Assembly: GCF_009805585.1 (NCBI RefSeq)
Contig: NZ_VHIN01000010.1
Span: 124,001 to 188,000 of the forward strand
Direction of reading: 5' to 3'
DNA from: Glutamicibacter sp. JC586
GTDB lineage: Bacteria > Actinomycetota > Actinomycetes > Actinomycetales > Micrococcaceae
DNA length: 64,000 bases
The translations under genes were made by a program, and so were the position numbers. Positions 25,600 to 33,530 of the stretch are shown in pieces (position 1 is the stretch's first letter; every line of letters begins with the position of its first letter). The notes under the pieces are model-generated. The model had not been told where the DNA came from. It ran no database searches and worked only from the letters and a program-made list of their open reading frames with translations.

Positions 25600-26784
25600 A
25601 TGGAAGTCACTCCTTTGATCTGGACCATCACGGTGGTCATCATTCTTGGCCTCTTGGCATTTGATTACTTCTTCCACATTCGCAAAGCTCACGTTCCAAG
25701 CTTGCGTGAAGCAGCCATCTGGTCCAGCATCTATGTAGGTATCGCTCTGGTCTTCGGCGTCATCGTTCTAATATTCGGTGGCGTCGACATGGGCGCCGAA
25801 TACTTCGCCGGGTACATCACCGAAAAAGCACTATCGGTTGATAACCTCTTTGTCTTCCTGATTATCATCGCCAGCTTCCGCGTCCCCCGCGAGGACCAGC
25901 AAAAGGTACTGCTCTTCGGTATCGTCTTCTCACTGATCGCTCGCACCGGATTCATCTTTGTCGGTGCCGCCCTGATCAACCAATTCGCTTGGGTCTTCTA
26001 TCTCTTCGGTTTGATCTTGCTGCTCACCGCAGGCAACCTTTTGAAAAAAGACGACGAATCAGACGAAGCGAACAACTTCATCATTCGTCTGGCGAAGAAG
26101 CTTTTCAACACCACCGACAACTACGACGGCGACAAGCTCTTCACCAAAGTTGACGGCAAAAAAGTACTAACACCGATGCTCCTGGTGATGGTTGCTATCG
26201 GTGGAACCGATATTCTCTTTGCCCTGGACTCGATCCCCGCGATCTTCGGTCTAACCCAGAACGTCTACATTGTCTTTACCGCGACGGCATTCTCTCTGAT
26301 GGGTCTGCGCCAGCTGTACTTCTTGCTAGACGGCTTGCTTGATCGTCTCATCTACCTGTCCTACGGTCTGGCCACAATCTTGGCATTCATTGGCGTCAAG
26401 CTGATCTTGCACGCCCTGCATGAAAACAACTTGCCGTTCATCAACGACGGCGAACACGTGCAGGTAATTGAAATCAGTACTGGACTGTCGCTAACCGTAA
26501 TCATTGGAGTACTGCTGATCACCGTACTTGCTTCGCTCTTTAGCAAAGCAGGCAAAGCTCAGACAGCAATCGGGAATCTTGGTCGCCATGCCAGTAGCTA
26601 CACCGATCTGACCTACACTTCAGATCCAAATGAGCGTGAACGCATCTACAAGGCGTTGCTTGAAGAAGAAGTGTACGTGAAGTCAATGGACAAGAAATAC
26701 CGCGACAAGGCGAAAGACGTGGACAAGATCCGCGATGAAGTCGCAGAGGCCCATCGTCAGCACGATATGTATCTCAAGGGCTAG
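25600..26784 (+). CDS. TerC-family integral membrane protein, probable Mn2+ exporter
   Basis: The 394 residues have nine or so hydrophobic segments and the TerC hallmarks: EKALSVDNLFVFLIIIASF, then DILFALDSIPAIFG, with acidic residues inside helices for metal transfer. The C-terminal 90 residues are hydrophilic and charged. Members such as Alx and MeeF/MeeY export manganese, and the Mn2+ riboswitch upstream supports that role over the older tellurite label. AGG at 25589-25591 is the probable ribosome-binding site before ATG 25600. Confidence 0.93.
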   Translation: MEVTPLIWTITVVIILGLLAFDYFFHIRKAHVPSLREAAIWSSIYVGIALVFGVIVLIFGGVDMGAEYFAGYITEKALSVDNLFVFLIIIASFRVPREDQQKVLLFGIVFSLIARTGFIFVGAALINQFAWVFYLFGLILLLTAGNLLKKDDESDEANNFIIRLAKKLFNTTDNYDGDKLFTKVDGKKVLTPMLLVMVAIGGTDILFALDSIPAIFGLTQNVYIVFTATAFSLMGLRQLYFLLDGLLDRLIYLSYGLATILAFIGVKLILHALHENNLPFINDGEHVQVIEISTGLSLTVIIGVLLITVLASLFSKAGKAQTAIGNLGRHASSYTDLTYTSDPNERERIYKALLEEEVYVKSMDKKYRDKAKDVDKIRDEVAEAHRQHDMYLKG

Positions 26785-26803
26785 GTAACTCATCAATATC
26801 AAC

Positions 26804-26843
26804 GAATCGGCCGCCATCTCAATTCAGAGGTGGCGGCCGAATT
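26804..26843. terminator. Bidirectional hairpin between terC and yccF
   Basis: GGCCGCCA-t-CTC (26809-26820) pairs with GAG-g-TGGCGGCC (26827-26838), extended by GAAT/ATTC flanks. The genes are convergent. The U-run is weak. Confidence 0.7.
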
Positions 26844-26858
26844 CACTCTTGCAACTAC

Positions 26859-27269
26859 TTAGCGGCGAACGCCTCCAATGTAGTAGTCCGAATCAGCGAT
26901 GACCTTGCCAAGAGGCATTAGAGAAATCGGGATCATCTTCAGATTGGCGATGCCTAGCGGTATGCCGATGATGGATACAAACATTGGAATAGCCGTCACT
27001 ACGTGACCAATGGCAATCCAGATACCGGCAACCAAGACCCAAATGATATTTCCCAGGGTGGAGAAGGCACCCACAGGACCGCGGTCAATTGCGGTGCGGC
27101 CAAACGGCCAAAGCGCATAACCTGCGATTCTAAACGAGGCGATGCCAAACGGAATCGTTACGATCAGTGCGCAGCAAATGATGCCAGCAAGAACGTAACC
27201 GAGAGCTAGCCACAACCCACCAAACACCAACCAAATAACGTTGAGGATACCGCGCACTAAATCAGTCAT
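26859..27269 (-). CDS. YccF-family inner membrane protein
   Basis: The 136 residues form two similar halves, each with a hydrophobic hairpin ending in a Pro-Phe-Gly or Pro-Leu-Gly turn (TIPFGIASFRIAGYALWPFG and GIPLGIANLKMIPISLMPLG), the YccF signature. Function is unknown across the family. ATG 27269 has GGAAG at about 8 nt, which favours it over an in-frame start 12 codons upstream. Confidence 0.9.
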   Translation of the reverse strand: MTDLVRGILNVIWLVFGGLWLALGYVLAGIICCALIVTIPFGIASFRIAGYALWPFGRTAIDRGPVGAFSTLGNIIWVLVAGIWIAIGHVVTAIPMFVSIIGIPLGIANLKMIPISLMPLGKVIADSDYYIGGVRR

Positions 27270-27394
27270 GGTTATATCTTCCGTGTTCCACGGCTTATCT
27301 ACCATGGGTGATCACCCGGATTTCCCCCTAGGGTGTTCAATCCCCTACTTTCCGGCAAGCAGCACACACCTTGGCTCCGCTAGGATTAATAATC

Positions 27395-28252
27395 ATGAGC
27401 GAATCAAGCGATCAGCAGCGCCCTGCCGAAGGAACTGCGCCCAAGGACCCTAATCTTTTCCGTGCAGAGCCAGTGTCGTTTGTACGCCGCGGCAATCGTC
27501 TTCAGGGCCGCCGAGCCAGTGCTTGGGAACGCAATGCCGAGCAGTACGTCATTGACCCACCGCGCAAGATTGCCGACACCTCGGTGGCTGATGACTTCAA
27601 GTTGGCTCCTGAACAGGCCTTCGGACGTCCCGCTCCACTGATCGTTGAAATTGGCACCGGCCTTGGTGAATGCATCGCCAACGCCGCTAAAGATGATCCA
27701 GAACGTAATTACCTCGCCGTCGAGGTTTATCGCCCGGGCCTCGCGCAGCTGATGCTCAAGGTTGAGTCCTTTGAGATCACCAACGTCCGAGCTGTTCAGG
27801 CTAATGCTCCAGAAGTTTTGGACGTCATGCTTGATGAGAACAGTGCTGACGAGATTTGGATTTTCTTTTCTGATCCTTGGCACAAGCCACGCCACCACAA
27901 GCGCCGCCTGATCAAGAAGTCATTCCTCGACAAGGTCTCTCGTGTGCTCAAGCCGGGCGGAACCCTGCGTCTTGCCACTGACTGGTCCAACTACGCTGAG
28001 CAGATGCGCGAAGTTCTCGAAGCGCACGCCGACTTTGAAAATCAACACCCGGGCAACCTTGCTGGTGAAGAAAGCAACCTGACCAAGGTCCGCCGAGATG
28101 GCATGGAAGGCTTTGAGCCTGAGCCTGATTTCATTGATGAGCAGGGTGGATGGGCGCCCCGTTTTGAGCGCCGTATTCTCACTAGCTTTGAAGGTAAGGC
28201 GCTGAAGGCCGGTCGTCTCGTCTTTGACTTGGCTTATACTCGCATCGGTTAA
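27395..28252 (+). CDS. trmB: tRNA (guanine-N7)-methyltransferase
   Basis: TrmB methylates G46 in the tRNA variable loop using SAM. The 285 residues include the SAM motif LIVEIGTGLGECIANA, the signature DEIWIFFSDPWHKPRHHKRRL and LKPGGTLRLATDWSNYAEQM. About 60 N-terminal residues precede the catalytic domain, usual in actinobacterial members. TAGGA lies 9 nt before ATG 27395. The gene ends at an 18-bp perfect hairpin that runs into the next gene's start. Confidence 0.95.
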   Translation: MSESSDQQRPAEGTAPKDPNLFRAEPVSFVRRGNRLQGRRASAWERNAEQYVIDPPRKIADTSVADDFKLAPEQAFGRPAPLIVEIGTGLGECIANAAKDDPERNYLAVEVYRPGLAQLMLKVESFEITNVRAVQANAPEVLDVMLDENSADEIWIFFSDPWHKPRHHKRRLIKKSFLDKVSRVLKPGGTLRLATDWSNYAEQMREVLEAHADFENQHPGNLAGEESNLTKVRRDGMEGFEPEPDFIDEQGGWAPRFERRILTSFEGKALKAGRLVFDLAYTRIG

Positions 28253-28274
28253 TTTCGTCGTCAAAAAGCAACTG

Positions 28275-28313
28275 AAGGGTCATGGCATCCATAGGATGGA
28301 TGCCATGACCCTT
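28275..28313 (+). terminator. 18-bp perfect hairpin after trmB, overlapping the next gene's start codons
   Basis: AAGGGTCATGGCATCCAT (28275-28292) pairs perfectly with ATGGATGCCATGACCCTT (28296-28313) over a 3-nt loop, followed by TCTG. The right arm contains ATG 28296 and ATG 28305, the most likely starts of the frameshifted acetyltransferase. Confidence 0.8.
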
Positions 28314-28932
28314 TCTGCATCAAAAATCAGTAAGTTCGCTCAGACACCGACGATGGAATATGCCGGAGTTCGACTAGAACAGCTCTCCTTGAACCATGCC
28401 GGAGACCTGGCCGAGATCGTCACAGCAGGGAATCTGGATGAAATTTGGTACACCTCGATTCCCTCGGCGCAGGATATGGCTAGCGATATCAAGAAGCGTT
28501 TGGCTTTGCAGGAAAGAGGGGCGATGGCGCCCTTTGCCATCATTGATCGCTCCACCGGCAAGGCGGTGGGGGGCAACGACGTACTTGAATATCGATGAAC
28601 CGAACAAACGCGTTGAAATCGGCTCCACCTACCTGTCCCCGGCGGTCCAGGGCACAGGGATCAACCCGGCAGCAAAGTACTTGCTACTACAACGAGCCTT
28701 TGAAGAATTGGAGTGTTACTCTGTCGCCTTCTGCACGCACTGGCATAATGAGGCCTCACGGGCAGCCATCGCGCGGCTCGGCGCAAAGCAAGATGGGGTG
28801 CTGCGCAATCATAAATATGATCCGGTCACCGGTACGCTGCGGGACACCGTGGTCTTCTCGATTCTTCCGCACGAATGGCCTGCTGTACGGACCCAACTTG
28901 AGGCACGTCTAGCTAAACACAACCGTATCTAG
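28305..28932 (+). pseudogene. GNAT acetyltransferase interrupted by a frameshift in a G6 run
   Basis: Two overlapping reading frames encode one GNAT protein of the RimJ/RimL type. The first frame gives EYAGVRLEQLSLNHAGDLAE through IIDRSTGKAVG and then stops after VLEYR. The second continues ATTYLNIDEPNKRVEIG, STYLSPAVQGTGINPAAKYL (acetyl-CoA site) and NEASRAAIARLGAKQDGVLR. Removing one G from GGGGGG at 28569-28574 joins the frames perfectly (KAVG-ATTYLN). This could be a recent mutation, a base-calling error in the homopolymer, or a phase-variable tract. The start is uncertain (28296, 28305 or 28353). The stop shares CTAG with the convergent hspR stop. Confidence 0.85.
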
Positions 28933-29357
28933 CGGCCGATAGCCCGACGCGCAGTGAACAACGTGACGGTTGGTTCGCGACGTTCAGGGCGCATACCGCG
29001 AGCCAACGACACCACGTCGCCACCGGACGTACCAGCTGCAAAGATTCGCGATTGCCCGGCACGCACGGCGCTGAGTTCATTTCGAAGATCATTAACTTCA
29101 GTTTGCAAGTAAGCGACTTGGTCTTGCAGGTCCAAGATCCGCTTGATCCCCTCTAGGGAGACGCCGTCTTTACTTAGAGTCTGCACTTGGCGCAGCAATG
29201 AAACGTCACGCTGTGAATAGCGGCGCTGTTTGCCCGACTGACGGCTTGGCGAGACCAATCCGATACGGTCGTACTGGCGCAGGGTCTGCGGATGCATATC
29301 TGCCAATTGAGCGGCGACGGAAATGACGAATACAGGCCGAAGGTACTCACCGTTCAC
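28929..29357 (-). CDS. hspR: Heat-shock repressor HspR (MerR family)
   Basis: The 142-residue MerR-type regulator has PVFVISVAAQLADMHPQTLRQYDRIGLVSPSR, the HspR winged-helix signature, then RYSQRDVSLLRQVQTLSKDGVSLEGIKRIL and a short coiled coil (LQDQVAYLQTEVNDLRNEL). HspR binds HAIR sequences with DnaK as corepressor and derepresses when DnaK is titrated by unfolded proteins. It is the last gene of the dnaK-grpE-dnaJ-hspR cluster. Start is GTG 29357. The 118-bp gap after dnaJ holds a hairpin, so hspR may also have its own promoter. Confidence 0.95.
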   Translation of the reverse strand: MNGEYLRPVFVISVAAQLADMHPQTLRQYDRIGLVSPSRQSGKQRRYSQRDVSLLRQVQTLSKDGVSLEGIKRILDLQDQVAYLQTEVNDLRNELSAVRAGQSRIFAAGTSGGDVVSLARGMRPERREPTVTLFTARRAIGR

Positions 29358-29420
29358 GTTGTTTCAACCACCTTTCATCCATGGCTTGCTTGCTCCTAAG
29401 ACTCTAGTCACCGAGTCTAT

Positions 29421-29458
29421 CTTCCCTGCCGTGCGACTTCGAGTGCAGGGCAGGGAAG
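29421..29458 (-). other. Intercistronic hairpin between dnaJ and hspR
   Basis: CTTCCCTGCC (29421-29430) pairs with GGCAGGGAAG (29449-29458). No U-run follows in the minus-strand direction, so partial termination or mRNA processing is more likely than a full stop. Confidence 0.55.
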
Positions 29459-29475
29459 AAATAGTACTTATCTAA

Positions 29476-30450
29476 TTAGAGTTTGGCCTTGGCAGCCAAA
29501 TCCTCTCGCGGATCTTCACCCTCGGTGGCAGCTGCGAAGTCCTCAACGGCCTTTTTAGCTGCGTCGCTCAGGTTCTGCGGGATCACAACGTCCAAGATGA
29601 TCAACAGATCGCCAGTAACCTTGGAAGTCTTTACCCCACGACCTTTCAACCGCAGGGTCCGACCGGAGTTGGAACCTGCAGGTACCTTCACCGCGACGGT
29701 TTCGCCATCCAAGGTCGGCACGTGAATCTTTGCGCCCAGCACGGCTTCGTCAAAAGTGACCGGCACGTGGATACGGATGTTGTTTTCTTCGCGTTTGAAG
29801 AACGGATGTTCGTTGACCTTCACCTTGACCAGCAGGTCTCCATTGCCCGCTGCACCAGGGTGTCCCTTGCCACGCACTCGAACGGACTGGCCGTCCTTGA
29901 TGCCCGCAGGGATGCGCACGTCGATGACTTCACCGTTCTGTTCGCGCAAGCCAATGGTGGTTCCCTTGATGGATCCAGCGAAGGAGATCGAGGTGTTCGC
30001 GGTACGGTCCTGGCCCTTGCGCGGTGGCGCGCTTTGGCCGAAACCGCCGGCTCCGCCGAATCCACCGCCACCACCAAATAGGTCGGAGAAGTCTGGCTGT
30101 CCGCCACGTCCGCGGGCTCCGCCTCCACCGCCGAAGAGGTTGGAGAAGATGTCTTCAAAACCAGCTTGGCCGCCAGGTGATCCGCCAGGTCCGCCGGCCG
30201 AGAAGCGTGCCCCGCCACCCATGGCGCGGATCGCATCGTACTGCTCGCGCTGCTCCTTATCTGCCAGCACCGAGTGCGCTTCAGAGATGTCTTTGAACTT
30301 CTGTTCAGCGGTAGCATCACCCTGGTTGGTGTCTGGGTGGTACTTGCGTGCTAGTTTTCGGTACGCCTTTTTGATGTCCGCCTCGCTGGCGTCCTTAGCG
30401 ACGCCCAAAATGGCGTAAAAGTCTTTTTCGATCCAGTCCTGACTTGCCAT
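29476..30450 (-). CDS. dnaJ: DnaJ-type co-chaperone without zinc finger (type B architecture)
   Basis: The 324 residues comprise a J domain (KDFYAILGVAKDASEADI, with the HPD loop in YHPDTNQ), a long Gly/Phe-rich linker (about 75-150) and the CTD substrate-binding domains. No CxxCxGxG repeats are present, so it is a CbpA/type B architecture; M. tuberculosis DnaJ1 at the same place has the zinc finger. It should stimulate DnaK ATPase in the cytoplasm. AAAGGA lies upstream of ATG 30450. A stem-loop separates it from grpE. Confidence 0.93.
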   Translation of the reverse strand: MASQDWIEKDFYAILGVAKDASEADIKKAYRKLARKYHPDTNQGDATAEQKFKDISEAHSVLADKEQREQYDAIRAMGGGARFSAGGPGGSPGGQAGFEDIFSNLFGGGGGARGRGGQPDFSDLFGGGGGFGGAGGFGQSAPPRKGQDRTANTSISFAGSIKGTTIGLREQNGEVIDVRIPAGIKDGQSVRVRGKGHPGAAGNGDLLVKVKVNEHPFFKREENNIRIHVPVTFDEAVLGAKIHVPTLDGETVAVKVPAGSNSGRTLRLKGRGVKTSKVTGDLLIILDVVIPQNLSDAAKKAVEDFAAATEGEDPREDLAAKAKL

Positions 30451-30480
30451 CAGGGCCCCATCCTTTCAGTGCCAATTCGA

Positions 30481-30515
30481 AACTGCCCACTGACGATTCC
30501 TCGGCAGTGGGCAGT
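30481..30515 (-). other. Hairpin between grpE and dnaJ
   Basis: AACTGCCCACTG (30481-30492) pairs with CAGTGGGCAGTT (30504-30515). In the minus direction it is followed only by TCGAA, so it may attenuate or protect mRNA within the operon. Confidence 0.6.
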
Positions 30516-30535
30516 TTCAATTGTGTTATTCGTGG

Positions 30536-31117
30536 CTATTCGCCGGTTGCTACCAGTACCTGCGCTGCGCGCAGGACGGTGGTTCCCTTGCGGTAACCGT
30601 TACGCAACACCTGGCCCACGTGGTCGGCTGGAACTTCCGGAACAGCCTGGCGAAGCAGTGCTTCGTGGATGTTCGGATCAAATTCCACGCCGGCCTCGTT
30701 GATGCGTTCCAGGCCATGCTGAACCAAAATGGTATCCAGCTTATTGGCGATCGCAGCGAACGGTCCGTCAGTCAGATCACCGTGAGCCCTTGCGGCATCG
30801 ATTTCATCGAGTACCGGAAGGATGGTGGTCAATACCGACTGAACTGCGCTTTCTCGCGCCACGGCCCGGTCACGCTCAACGCGCTTGCGGTAGTTGACGT
30901 ACTCAGCCTGCAGGCGCAGGAGGTCGTTGCGTAGCTCGGTTTCAGTCGCGCTCGCCTCGCCCTGCTGTTCCGCAGTCTCGTCAACGTCGGCGCCAGCCTC
31001 GTTCAGGATCGCCTCGGCCTGACCCAGGGCGTCAGCGGTTGGCTGCTCGTTAGCAGCCTCTGGCTGGTTCTCCGACTCAGGGTCGAAGTTTTCGTTCTGG
31101 TCTTTTGCCTCGGACAT
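30536..31117 (-). CDS. grpE: Nucleotide exchange factor GrpE
   Basis: GrpE releases ADP from DnaK. The 193 residues have an acidic N-terminus, a long helix (ELRNDLLRLQAEYVNYRKRV), and a C-terminal beta domain with GVEFDPNIHEALLRQAVPEV and HVGQVLRNGYRKGTTVLRAAQVLV. It starts 13 nt after dnaK on the same strand, within the HspR-controlled operon. Confidence 0.95.
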   Translation of the reverse strand: MSEAKDQNENFDPESENQPEAANEQPTADALGQAEAILNEAGADVDETAEQQGEASATETELRNDLLRLQAEYVNYRKRVERDRAVARESAVQSVLTTILPVLDEIDAARAHGDLTDGPFAAIANKLDTILVQHGLERINEAGVEFDPNIHEALLRQAVPEVPADHVGQVLRNGYRKGTTVLRAAQVLVATGE

Positions 31118-31130
31118 ATTCCCTAACTCC

Positions 31131-32984
<1,854 letters not shown>

Positions 32985-33038
32985 AATGGCTCTCCTTTGC
33001 CTTGGTTGAAAGTACTAACGCTGAGGATTTTTATCCCC

Positions 33039-33059
33039 GTTGAGCGTTCTGGACTCAAG
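33039..33059. promoter_or_regulatory. HAIR site 1 upstream of dnaK
   Basis: GTTGAGC (33039-33045), seven bases and ACTCAAG (33053-33059) match the HAIR inverted repeat. The site overlaps the dnaK -10 element, so HspR binding would block initiation. Confidence 0.85.
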
Positions 33060-33085
33060 TTTACTCGGTCGATTTCGACTGTCAA
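33058..33085 (-). promoter_or_regulatory. dnaK: dnaK operon promoter
   Basis: On the minus strand a perfect -35 TTGACA (33085-33080) is separated by 16 bp from -10 TAAACT (33063-33058). It lies between the two HAIR sites. Confidence 0.8.
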
Positions 33086-33090
33086 ATTAA

Positions 33091-33111
33091 CTTGAGCCAA
33101 CATCACTCAAC
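33091..33111. promoter_or_regulatory. HAIR site 2 between dnaK and the PLDc_N-type gene
   Basis: CTTGAGC (33091-33097), seven bases and ACTCAAC (33105-33111) match the HAIR inverted repeat. It sits just upstream of the dnaK -35 and about 45 nt before the divergent small gene, so it could regulate both. Confidence 0.8.
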
Positions 33112-33157
33112 TTTGCGTTCTGCCTTGTTCAACGGCTCAAGTGCGAGAATGATTCCC

Positions 33158-33430
33158 ATGCCGAGAAAGAATTTTCAGCCACAAAATAATGAGCGCCCTG
33201 CGCTAGCGACGAAGCGGTCGTTCAAAGAACTATCGCGCGGCACTCAGATCGCTGTCTTCGTCTATGGAATTATCGAGGTGACCTTGATGATTGCTGCTCT
33301 GCGGGATCTGCGACAGCGCCCCAAACAGTTAGTCCGAGGACCCAAACCGCTCTGGGCGGTGATCTCGTGCCTGAACATGCTCGGGACAATTTCCTACTTT
33401 ACGATCGGGCGTCGCAAGCAAATTCAGTGA
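33158..33430 (+). CDS. Small PLDc_N-like membrane protein divergent from dnaK
   Basis: The 90 residues have a basic, Gln/Asn-rich N-terminus and two membrane segments (GTQIAVFVYGIIEVTLMIAAL and LWAVISCLNMLGTISYFTIG) ending in a basic RRKQ. The arrangement resembles the two-helix N-terminal domain of cardiolipin synthases (PLDc_N) without any catalytic part. The function is unknown. ATG 33149 and ATG 33158 are both possible; ribosome-binding sequences are weak. It shares its upstream region, including HAIR site 2, with dnaK. Confidence 0.75.
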   Translation: MPRKNFQPQNNERPALATKRSFKELSRGTQIAVFVYGIIEVTLMIAALRDLRQRPKQLVRGPKPLWAVISCLNMLGTISYFTIGRRKQIQ

Positions 33431-33444
33431 TGCTTGCGACCCCA

Positions 33445-33483
33445 AAAACAACGCACCCTCACGATGGTGAGGGTGCGTTGTTC
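33445..33483. terminator. Bidirectional terminator after the small membrane gene and the amylopullulanase gene
   Basis: CAACGCACCCTCAC (33449-33462) pairs with GTGAGGGTGCGTTG (33467-33480), with AAAAA before and TT after. It lies between convergent genes. Confidence 0.88.
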
Positions 33484-33530
33484 GCTATGAGCTTGAGCAG
33501 CTAAGCCGATCAATCAGAGGGTTTGGCCTC

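Noticed and set aside
30036-30200. GC-rich repeat in dnaJ as a mobile or CRISPR-like repeat
   Set aside because: It encodes the normal Gly/Phe-rich linker of DnaJ; no spacers or regular unit length.
33124-33141. Third HAIR-like element CTTG-N8-CTCAAG before the small PLDc_N gene
   Set aside because: Arms are truncated and the spacing is wrong for HAIR; likely chance.
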